A stretch of 5,344 nt of DNA, taken from assembly GCA_041609715.1 (NCBI GenBank), contig JBFIQI010000152.1, forward strand, positions 1 to 5,344, given 5' to 3'. The position numbers and the translations under genes are program-made. Within the stretch, counting starts at the first letter, position 1, and the number at the start of each line of letters is the position of its first letter. The DNA is from JABDLF01 sp041609715. GTDB taxonomy: Bacteria; Pseudomonadota; Gammaproteobacteria; Steroidobacterales; JABDLF01. The notes under the pieces were generated by a model. It was given only the letters and a program-made list of their open reading frames with translations, did no database searches and had not been told where the DNA came from. Positions 1-5,344 of this stretch are shown here, piece by piece.

Positions 1-2619
1 CAGCAGTTGCGCGATGTCGTGGAAATGCAGGCCGGTAGTGGGCTCGTCGAGTATGTATAGCGTGTTGCCGGTGTCGCGCTTGGACAATTCCCGCGCCAGC
101 TTCACGCGCTGCGCCTCGCCGCCCGACAAGGTGGTGGCGTTCTGCCCCAGCCGGATATAGGTCAGGCCGACGTCCATCAGGGTCTGCAGTTTGCGCTTGA
201 TGGCAGGTACCGGGGCAAAAAAATCCAGGGCATCCTCCACCGTCATTTCCAGCACTTCGCTGATGTTTTTGCCCTTGTAACGAATTTCCAGCGTCTCGCG
301 GTTATAACGCTTGCCCTTGCACAGGTCGCAGGCAACGTAGATGTCCGGCAGAAAATGCATCTCCACCTTGATCACGCCATCACCCTGACAGGCCTCGCAG
401 CGCCCGCCCTTGACATTGAAACTGAAACGCCCGGGTTTGTAACCACGGGAGCGCGATTCCTGGGTGCCGGCAAACAATTCACGGATGGGCGTGAACAGTC
501 CTGTATAGGTGGCAGGGTTGGAGCGCGGTGTGCGGCCGATGGGGCTCTGATTGATGTCGATGACCTTGTCGACCTGTTCCAGGCCATCGACACCCTTGCA
601 GGGTGCGGCACTGACCGCCCCGGCAGCGCGATTCAGGGCCCGCGCCGCCTGCAGGTACAGAGTGTCATTGATCAGCGTGGACTTGCCCGAGCCCGAGACG
701 CCGGTCACGCAGGTCATGAGCCCCAGCGGGATCTCTACATCGATGTTCTTCAAATTGTTGCCGGTGGCGCCTTTGATCTTCAGCGCGTGGGCAATCTCGG
801 GCAGCTTGCGTTGCTTCGGTATCTCGATCTGGCGCCGTCCGGAAATATACTGCCCGGTCAGCGATGCCGGGTTGGCGAGGACGTCTGCCGGTTTGCCCTC
901 GGCGACCACGCGGCCCCCGTGCACGCCGGCGCCCGGACCCATATCCACGATGTGATCGGCGGCCATGATGGCTTCTTCATCATGCTCCACCACAATGACC
1001 GTATTGCCGAGGTCGCGCAGATGAATCAGGGTATTCAGCAGCCGCTGGTTGTCGCGCTGGTGCAAGCCAATGGAGGGCTCGTCGAGAATGTACATGACGC
1101 CCACCAGGCCGGACCCGATCTGGCTGGCCAGGCGAATGCGCTGCGCCTCACCGCCCGACAGGGTTTCGGCACTGCGTGACAGGCTCAGGTAATCGAGACC
1201 GACGTCGGTGAGAAAGCTCAGCCGATCGCCGATTTCCTTGACCACTTTCCGGGCGACCTCTCCCCGCCAGCCCGGTAATTCGAGTTTGGCGAAAAACTCG
1301 CGGGCCTCGCCCACGGACAAAGTGGTGATTTCGGGCAGGCTGCGCTCGCTGATGAATACATTTCGGGCAGCGCGGTTGAGGCGATCACCGCTGCAGCTGG
1401 GGCAAGGCTGGGAACTCAGGTACTTGGCCAGCTCTTCGCGCACGGTGCCCGATTCGGTTTCCCGGTAGCGCCGCTGCATGTTGGGAATGATGCCCTCAAA
1501 GGGGTGCTTGCGTTTAATGGTGCCGCCGCGACCATTGAAATAACGGAACTCGATGGCTTCATCGTCGCTGCCAAAAAGAATTTTCTCGCGAGTTTTCTGC
1601 GGCAGCTTTGCGTAGGGTTTTTCGATATCGAAATTGAAATGTCTCGCCAGGGCTTTTATAAGCTGGAAATAATAGGCGTTGCGGCGGTCCCAGCCGCGGA
1701 TAGCGCCACCGGCCAGGCTGAGATGTGGATGCACCACCACGCGCTCGGGGTCGAAGAAACTGTCGACGCCGAGCCCGTCGCAGGCACTGCAGGCACCCGC
1801 GGGGTTATTGAAAGAAAACAGGCGGGGCTCGAGCTCCGTCAAGCTGTACCCGCAAACATTACAGGCGAAACGATCGGAAAACTGAATCTCCTCTTGCCCG
1901 CTTGCCTCCATCCAGGCAATGCGCGCGCTACCATCGGCCAGCCGCAGGGCGGTTTCGAAGGATTCGGCCAGACGCAGGCCGATGTCCTCGCGCACCCTGA
2001 AGCGATCCACAACGGCTTCGATAGTGTGCTTGCGCTTCTTGTCCAGTTTGGGCGGGTCGTCCAGCTCGTAGAGCGTTCCGTCGATGCGCGCGCGTATGAA
2101 ACCCTGGGCGCGCAGCTCGTTGATGACCTGCAGGTGCTCGCCCTTCCGGTCCTGGACGACGGGTGCCAGCAACATGAGCTTGTCGCCAGCCGGCAGGCCC
2201 AGAACCTGGTCCACCATCTGGCTGACGGTCTGGGCCTCCAGGTCGGTGTGATGATCGGGGCACCGCGGTATGCCTGCCCGCGCATACAGCAGACGCAGGT
2301 AATCGTAGATCTCGGTCACCGTGCCCACCGTGGAGCGCGGATTATGGGAGGTGGACTTCTGTTCGATGGAAATCGCCGGCGACAGGCCCTCGATGTGGTC
2401 TACGTCCGGTTTTTCCATCATGGACAGGAATTGTCGCGCGTAGGCTGATAGCGATTCGACATAGCGCCGCTGGCCCTCGGCATAGATCGTGTCGAAAGCC
2501 AGGGAAGACTTGCCTGAGCCCGACAGCCCGGTGATCACGATGAGCTGGTCACGGGGCAATTCCAGCTGCAAATCCTGCAGGTTGTGCGTGCGTGCGCCTT
2601 GTATAAGTATCGTTTGCAT
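1..2619 (-). CDS. uvrA: UvrA, excinuclease ABC subunit A (3' end of gene cut off by window)
   Basis: UvrA is the dimeric ABC-type ATPase that finds bulky DNA lesions and loads UvrB at the start of nucleotide excision repair in the cytoplasm. The 873 codons visible are uninterrupted. The N-terminus MQTILIQGARTHNL matches the family start (E. coli MDKIEVRGARTHNL), which supports the ATG at 2619. The first ATPase half has Walker A GLSGSGKSS at residues 31-39, signature LSGGE at 487-491 and Walker B ILDEP at 511-515. The second half has Walker A GVSGSGKST at 640-648, LSGGE at 831-835 and LDEPTTGLHF at 857-866. Zinc-finger cysteines are C253/C256/C277/C280 and C741/C744/C764/C767; a further pair, C406/C409, may join C120/H123 in a third zinc site (inference). 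Positions match E. coli numbering within one residue, so no indels are apparent. By that alignment about 68 C-terminal residues lie outside the window. No clear Shine-Dalgarno precedes the ATG. The gene is divergent from the neighbouring transporter. Confidence 0.98.
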   Translation of the reverse strand, partial: MQTILIQGARTHNLQDLQLELPRDQLIVITGLSGSGKSSLAFDTIYAEGQRRYVESLSAYARQFLSMMEKPDVDHIEGLSPAISIEQKSTSHNPRSTVGTVTEIYDYLRLLYARAGIPRCPDHHTDLEAQTVSQMVDQVLGLPAGDKLMLLAPVVQDRKGEHLQVINELRAQGFIRARIDGTLYELDDPPKLDKKRKHTIEAVVDRFRVREDIGLRLAESFETALRLADGSARIAWMEASGQEEIQFSDRFACNVCGYSLTELEPRLFSFNNPAGACSACDGLGVDSFFDPERVVVHPHLSLAGGAIRGWDRRNAYYFQLIKALARHFNFDIEKPYAKLPQKTREKILFGSDDEAIEFRYFNGRGGTIKRKHPFEGIIPNMQRRYRETESGTVREELAKYLSSQPCPSCSGDRLNRAARNVFISERSLPEITTLSVGEAREFFAKLELPGWRGEVARKVVKEIGDRLSFLTDVGLDYLSLSRSAETLSGGEAQRIRLASQIGSGLVGVMYILDEPSIGLHQRDNQRLLNTLIHLRDLGNTVIVVEHDEEAIMAADHIVDMGPGAGVHGGRVVAEGKPADVLANPASLTGQYISGRRQIEIPKQRKLPEIAHALKIKGATGNNLKNIDVEIPLGLMTCVTGVSGSGKSTLINDTLYLQAARALNRAAGAVSAAPCKGVDGLEQVDKVIDINQSPIGRTPRSNPATYTGLFTPIRELFAGTQESRSRGYKPGRFSFNVKGGRCEACQGDGVIKVEMHFLPDIYVACDLCKGKRYNRETLEIRYKGKNISEVLEMTVEDALDFFAPVPAIKRKLQTLMDVGLTYIRLGQNATTLSGGEAQRVKLARELSKRDTGNTLYILDEPTTGLHFHDIAQLL

Positions 2620-2645
2620 GAAAAAGCGGTCGGGCCAGGACAACC

Positions 2646-2654
2646 TGCTAATAT
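2646..2654 (+). promoter_or_regulatory. Candidate extended -10 element for the MFS transporter gene
   Basis: The plus strand reads TGCTAATAT, a TG-N-hexamer arrangement typical of extended -10 promoters, which can work without a good -35. No convincing -35 is visible 16-18 nt upstream. Transcription would begin near 2661, leaving a leader of about 60 nt before the ATG at 2722. It overlaps the candidate uvrA -10 on the other strand. Confidence 0.4.
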
Positions 2655-2655
2655 A
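2650..2655 (-). promoter_or_regulatory. Candidate -10 element for uvrA
   Basis: Read on the minus strand this hexamer is TATATT, five of six matches to TATAAT. It would place the uvrA transcript start near 2643, giving a leader of roughly 25 nt before the ATG at 2619. The best -35 candidate is TTGCGT about 18 nt upstream, which matches only in the TTG. It is the only AT-rich patch in the intergenic region, so it is the most likely site, but this is inference from consensus alone. Confidence 0.4.
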
Positions 2656-2711
2656 CGCCGCCTTGTGTCGGCGACGCAAAAGGACCCCGAGTTGAAACAG
2701 GCAAGCCTGAT

Positions 2712-2716
2712 AGGAG
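2712..2716 (+). promoter_or_regulatory. Ribosome binding site of the MFS transporter gene
   Basis: AGGAG lies 5 nt before the ATG at 2722. This site decides the start. An in-frame GTG at 2584 would add 46 residues, but it lies inside the opposite-strand uvrA coding region and upstream of the only plausible promoter. The added residues also have no counterpart at the YajR N-terminus. Confidence 0.8.
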
Positions 2717-2721
2717 TACCC

Positions 2722-3891
2722 ATGCTGGGAGCAGAGCGGCGCGCCGTCGCGGTGCTTGCCAGTGTATTTGCGGTGCGCATGCTGGGGTTGTTTTTGCTGC
2801 TGCCCATCATTGCCCTCTACGCGGCCAGTTTTCCCGAGGCTTCCACGCTGATGATCGGGCTCGCGGTGGGGGCCTATGGCATAACCCAGGCGCTCTTCCA
2901 GATTCCCTTCGGTCTGCTGTCAGACAGGATCGGTCGCAAGCCCGTGATCGTTTCTGGCCTGCTGATATTTGCCCTGGGCAGTTTGCTGGCAGCGTTTGCG
3001 GATTCTGCGACCATGCTGGTGCTGGGGCGCATACTGCAGGGGGCTGGTGCGGTCTCCGCCGCCATCACTGCGCTGGTTGCAGACCTGACCCGGGTCGAAG
3101 TGCGCACAAGGGCCATGGCCGTCATCGGTATGACGATAGGCGCTTCATTTCTGCTGGCGCTTATCGCAGGTCCGCTGTTAGCCGCCTGGGTCGGAGTCTC
3201 GGGGGTATTCCAGGTGACTGCAGTGCTGGCCCTTGCGGCAGCTGCCGGCGTCAGTTTCGCGGTGCCAAGCCCGGCCTTGCCGGCCGAGACCCCGGGTTCC
3301 CTGGTAACCCTGCGCGCTGCGCTGGCGGTGCCCGCCTTGCTCAGGCTGAACCTGGGTGTGCTGGTACTGCATGCCGTGTTGACCGCGAGTTTCGTCGCGG
3401 TGCCGCTGACGCTGGATGCCCTGTGGACCGCGCGGCTCGGTGCCCATGCGCAGGTTTATTTGTTTGCCTTGCTGGCCTCGTTGCCGCCCACCGTTGCCCT
3501 GATTATTGCCAATGACCGCAAGCAGCGCCCCCTTTCCCTGGCCTTGCTGGCGATCGGCCTGCTGGCGCTGGCGCAATGCCTGCTGGCCGTTAGCGTCACG
3601 GCATTGACCATCACGCTGGCCCTGGCGGTGTTTTTTGCGGGCTTCAATTTTCTGGAAGCCCGTCTGCCGGCACGCTTGTCCGAGCTGGCCTCGCCGGGCG
3701 TTCGGGGCGCCGCCCTGGGCGTATTTGCCACCTGCCAGTTCCTGGGCGCCTTTTTGGGTGGCGTGGCCGGTGGCTGGATTTTCGGCCTGGGGGGCGCGGG
3801 GGCAGTACATTTGGTGTGCGCCGCGCTGACCATAATCTGGCTGCTGGTGGTGCTGGTGGAGCCGGCGCGCGCCGCACAGCCGCAGTCATGA
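2722..3891 (+). CDS. Major facilitator superfamily transporter, YajR-like
   Basis: This is a 389-residue inner-membrane protein with about twelve hydrophobic helices: TM1-6 at roughly residues 8-181, a loop at about 182-205 and TM7-12 at roughly 209-380. MFS motif A, GLLSDRIGRKP, is at 64-74 in the TM2-TM3 loop. RILQGAGA at 103-110 fits motif B (R103, Q106, G107) and AGPLLAAW at 149-156 resembles motif C in TM5. The N-terminal half is very like E. coli YajR as I recall it, sharing ERRA, VFxxRMLGxF, YGxTQAxFQIPFG and LxxDLTR. E. coli YajR is about 454 residues and ends in a soluble YAM domain. This protein stops just after TM12 (VLVEPARAAQPQS), so that domain is absent. MFS proteins of this type are usually proton-coupled and often listed as putative drug exporters; no substrate can be read from the sequence. 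It lies between uvrA and ssb, as in Pseudomonas, and no clear intrinsic terminator follows, so some read-through into ssb is possible. Confidence 0.93.
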   Translation: MLGAERRAVAVLASVFAVRMLGLFLLLPIIALYAASFPEASTLMIGLAVGAYGITQALFQIPFGLLSDRIGRKPVIVSGLLIFALGSLLAAFADSATMLVLGRILQGAGAVSAAITALVADLTRVEVRTRAMAVIGMTIGASFLLALIAGPLLAAWVGVSGVFQVTAVLALAAAAGVSFAVPSPALPAETPGSLVTLRAALAVPALLRLNLGVLVLHAVLTASFVAVPLTLDALWTARLGAHAQVYLFALLASLPPTVALIIANDRKQRPLSLALLAIGLLALAQCLLAVSVTALTITLALAVFFAGFNFLEARLPARLSELASPGVRGAALGVFATCQFLGAFLGGVAGGWIFGLGGAGAVHLVCAALTIIWLLVVLVEPARAAQPQS

Positions 3892-3935
3892 GCGGCTTGT
3901 TGCCCCTCGGGGTGGGCCGCGCGGGGCGCTAAATG

Positions 3936-3964
3936 ATGAGTCCGGCTGCCCAAAAGGCTATAAT
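3936..3964 (+). promoter_or_regulatory. Candidate sigma-70 promoter for ssb
   Basis: A perfect TATAAT occurs at 3959-3964. The hexamer 17 nt upstream, ATGAGT at 3936-3941, is a weak -35 with three matches to TTGACA. The transcript would start near 3971, giving an ssb leader of about 56 nt. The perfect -10 and its position just upstream of a well-formed gene make it likely that ssb has its own promoter. No CTG-N10-CAG LexA box overlaps it. Confidence 0.65.
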
Positions 3965-3980
3965 GCCCGGCTTGTTTCAC

Positions 3981-3999
3981 CGGTGCCAGGAAGGCGCCG
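3981..3999 (+). other. GC-rich hairpin in the ssb 5' leader
   Basis: CGGTGCC (3981-3987) pairs with GGCGCCG (3993-3999), giving seven base pairs with one G-U around the loop AGGAA. It would start about 10 nt into the predicted transcript and ends 14 nt before the ribosome binding site. It is not followed by a T-run, so it is not a terminator. It could stabilise the 5' end of the mRNA or take part in translational control; neither role can be shown from sequence. Confidence 0.45.
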
Positions 4000-4013
4000 T
4001 TCACCCACGCAGG

Positions 4014-4020
4014 TAAGGAG
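4014..4020 (+). promoter_or_regulatory. Ribosome binding site of ssb
   Basis: TAAGGAG, a near-complete Shine-Dalgarno match, sits 6 nt before the ATG at 4027. It fixes the start and suggests efficient translation, as expected for an abundant protein. Confidence 0.85.
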
Positions 4021-4026
4021 TAACCA

Positions 4027-4452
4027 ATGGCTCGCGGTATCAATAAAGTCATACTGGTCGGTAACCTTGGGGCCGATCCCGAAACACGCTACATGCCCAG
4101 CGGCAGCGCCGTCACCAACATCCGGGTCGCCACCTCGGAGTCCTGGAAAGACAAGCAGACCGGCGATCAGCAGGAACGCACCGAATGGCACAACGTGGCC
4201 ATGTTCAACCGCCTGGCGGAAATTGCCGCTGAGTACCTGCGCAAGGGCTCGCAGGTTTATATCGAGGGCAAGCTGCGCACGCGCAAATGGCAGGACAAGC
4301 AGGGCAATGACCGCTATACGACCGAAATCGTTGCCAACGAAATGCAAATGCTGGGCGGGCGCGGTGCCGGGGGCGCGCCGGAGCCGCAACGCCAGCCGGC
4401 CGCGGTGGCGGAAGGCGCCAGCGACGACCTGGACGACGATATTCCTTTCTGA
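4027..4452 (+). CDS. ssb: Single-stranded DNA-binding protein SSB
   Basis: SSB coats single-stranded DNA as a homotetramer during replication, recombination and repair, and recruits partner enzymes through its acidic C-terminal tip. The protein has 141 residues. The OB-fold spans about residues 1-109, opening with MARGINKVILVGNLGADPE. It keeps the DNA-stacking aromatics at the same numbers as E. coli SSB: W40, W54, F60 and W88. The tail ends in DDLDDDIPF (133-141), the conserved partner-binding tip. The linker between OB-fold and tip is only about 25 residues, rich in G, A, P and Q, so the protein is clearly shorter than the 178-residue E. coli form. The gene has a strong ribosome binding site, a likely promoter of its own and a strong terminator 25-30 nt after the stop, so it is probably a single-gene unit. 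Confidence 0.98.
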   Translation: MARGINKVILVGNLGADPETRYMPSGSAVTNIRVATSESWKDKQTGDQQERTEWHNVAMFNRLAEIAAEYLRKGSQVYIEGKLRTRKWQDKQGNDRYTTEIVANEMQMLGGRGAGGAPEPQRQPAAVAEGASDDLDDDIPF

Positions 4453-4475
4453 AATTAACTTTTGACCCAACCCCT

Positions 4476-4514
4476 AAGCCGCATCGGCCGTTTCGACCGA
4501 TGCGGTTTTATTAT
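4476..4514 (+). terminator. Rho-independent terminator of ssb
   Basis: CCGCATCGG (4479-4487) pairs perfectly with CCGATGCGG (4497-4505), nine base pairs, around the 9-nt segment CCGTTTCGA. Within it CG/CG can pair again around TTT. Weaker A-U and G-U pairs at 4476-4478 extend the base. The stem runs straight into TTTTATTAT on the plus strand. There is no T-run on the minus-strand side, so it acts in the ssb direction only. Confidence 0.92.
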
Positions 4515-4544
4515 CGGCGTAACGAACCTGGAGATTGAGTATTC

Positions 4545-5344
4545 ATGCAACGATTGATCAAACCCCATGGCGGGCAACTGCAAGAACTGTACCTGGCGGC
4601 GGAGGCCGCTGAGGCGGAGAAACAGAAAGCCCGGGACTATGCCTCCTGGGACCTGACGCCACGCCAGATCTGCGACCTGGAGCTGATCCTGAACGGCGCG
4701 ATGTCGCCGCTGGAGGGTTTTCTGGGGCGGGCGGACTACGACCGGGTGGTGGAGGAAATGCGCCTGGACAGTGGTCTGCTGTGGCCCGTCCCGGTCAATC
4801 TCGAGGTCAGCGATGCATTTGCCGACGGGCTGGCCGCGGGCGACAGCATTGCATTGCGTGACCAGGAAGGCGTGCTGGTCGCCACCATGGCGGTCAGCGA
4901 CATCTGGGTGCCGGATAAAAACCGCGAGGCCCGCAAAGTGTTTGGCAGCGACGATGAAGTGCATCCGGCAGTGCATTACCTGATGAACATCGCGGGTCCC
5001 GTTTACCTGGGCGGCAAGGTTCGCGGGATCGAGCCGCCCATGCACTATGATTTTCGCCACCTGCGCGACACGCCGGCGGAATTGCGTGCGCGCTTTGCCA
5101 AGCTGGGCTGGCGCAAGGTGGTGGCGTTCCAGACCCGCAATCCCATGCACCGCGCCCACCAGGAACTCACCTTCCGGGCCGCGCGCCAGGTGGAGGCCAA
5201 CCTGCTGATCCACCCGGTGGTGGGCATGACCAAGCCGGGCGACGTGGATCATTTCACCCGGGTGCGCTGCTACGAACATCTGCTGAACCGGTACCCGGAA
5301 CAGACCACGGCGTTGAGCCTGTTGCCCCTGGCCATGCGCATGGG
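4545..5344 (+). CDS. sat: Sulfate adenylyltransferase (ATP sulfurylase), 5' part only
   Basis: This enzyme makes adenosine 5'-phosphosulfate and pyrophosphate from ATP and sulfate, the first step of assimilatory sulfate activation in the cytoplasm. The window holds 266 codons without a stop and ends inside the gene. The N-terminal PUA-like domain, about residues 1-165, opens with MQRLIKPHGGQLQELYL and contains MSPLEGFLGRADY. The catalytic domain follows with QTRNPMHRAH at 196-205, the nucleotide-binding QxRNPxHxxH motif. It sits almost exactly where yeast Met3 has it. VVGMTKPGDVDHFTRVR and LSLLPLAMRM then match the family. This is the single-chain Sat/Met3 type, not the CysD/CysN heterodimer. 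Relatives are either about 400 residues or about 570 residues with a fused APS kinase; the missing 3' end would decide. The ATG at 4545 matches the family N-terminus; its ribosome binding site is weak (GGAG at 4530-4533, 11 nt away). Confidence 0.95.
   Translation, partial: MQRLIKPHGGQLQELYLAAEAAEAEKQKARDYASWDLTPRQICDLELILNGAMSPLEGFLGRADYDRVVEEMRLDSGLLWPVPVNLEVSDAFADGLAAGDSIALRDQEGVLVATMAVSDIWVPDKNREARKVFGSDDEVHPAVHYLMNIAGPVYLGGKVRGIEPPMHYDFRHLRDTPAELRARFAKLGWRKVVAFQTRNPMHRAHQELTFRAARQVEANLLIHPVVGMTKPGDVDHFTRVRCYEHLLNRYPEQTTALSLLPLAMRM

Noticed and set aside
355..1179. Long open frame of 274 codons on the plus strand
   Set aside because: It lies fully antisense to uvrA, which has every family motif in the opposite frame. 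The translation shows no recognisable domain and is typical of a GC-rich shadow frame.
1504..2448. Open frame of 314 codons on the plus strand
   Set aside because: It is antisense to the N-terminal half of uvrA and has no promoter, ribosome binding site or recognisable motif of its own.
2566..2580. Possible SOS box CTG-N9-CAG
   Set aside because: The LexA consensus in gammaproteobacteria needs ten bases between CTG and CAG with an AT-rich core. This one has nine and lies within uvrA codons.
2656..2673. Small inverted repeat CGCCG / CGGCG just after the candidate -10 of the transporter
   Set aside because: Five base pairs with an 8-nt loop is easily expected by chance in GC-rich DNA, and nothing else marks it as an operator.
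2584..2721. N-terminal extension of 46 residues on the transporter from a GTG at 2584
   Set aside because: It would overlap the divergent uvrA start and the intergenic promoter patch, and the added residues do not resemble the YajR family. The ATG at 2722 has a good ribosome binding site.
3892..3929. Possible intrinsic terminator after the transporter gene
   Set aside because: GCGGC (3892-3896) can pair with GCCGC (3916-3920) and CCCC with GGGG inside it, but pairing is interrupted and no T-run follows (AAATGATGAG instead).
4462..4467. TTGACC as a -35 element for sat
   Set aside because: The position 17 nt downstream (4485-4490) reads CGGCCG, part of the terminator stem, so there is no matching -10.
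4455..5279. Open frame of 274 codons on the minus strand
   Set aside because: It is antisense to the ATP sulfurylase coding region, begins inside it and ends in the terminator region. The His- and Gln-rich translation matches no family I recognise.

Overview
The window looks like a chromosomal housekeeping segment from a GC-rich gammaproteobacterium. The evidence is the gene order uvrA (minus strand), then a divergent YajR-like major facilitator transporter, then ssb. This order is familiar from Pseudomonas and related gammaproteobacteria, and the proteins resemble their gammaproteobacterial counterparts closely. The single-chain, Met3-like sulfate adenylyltransferase that follows, in place of CysD/CysN, would suit a marine or oligotrophic lineage such as Halieaceae or Cellvibrionales. 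That placement is inference; the sequence does not settle the genus.

Layout. Positions 1-2619 (minus strand) encode UvrA, the damage-recognition ATPase of nucleotide excision repair; the last roughly 68 residues lie before the window. Positions 2620-2721 are a divergent intergenic region whose one AT-rich patch could supply the -10 element for both directions. Positions 2722-3891 (plus strand) encode a 12-helix MFS transporter of unknown substrate. Positions 3892-4026 hold a GC-rich, hairpin-prone spacer, a TATAAT promoter element and a structured ssb leader. Positions 4027-4452 encode single-stranded DNA-binding protein, followed by a strong intrinsic terminator at about 4476-4514. From 4545 to the window end the plus strand encodes the first 266 residues of ATP sulfurylase.

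How the genes relate. UvrA and SSB both serve DNA maintenance, and in E. coli they are direct divergent neighbours. Here the transporter sits between them, and no E. coli-type LexA box is visible upstream of either gene. The sulfurylase is a separate sulfur-assimilation gene cut off from ssb by the terminator. I see no mobile element, CRISPR array, tRNA or rRNA, and no sign of a novel multi-gene system. The points worth a second look are regulatory (the shared -10 patch, the ssb leader hairpin, the apparent lack of SOS boxes) and the type of sulfurylase.
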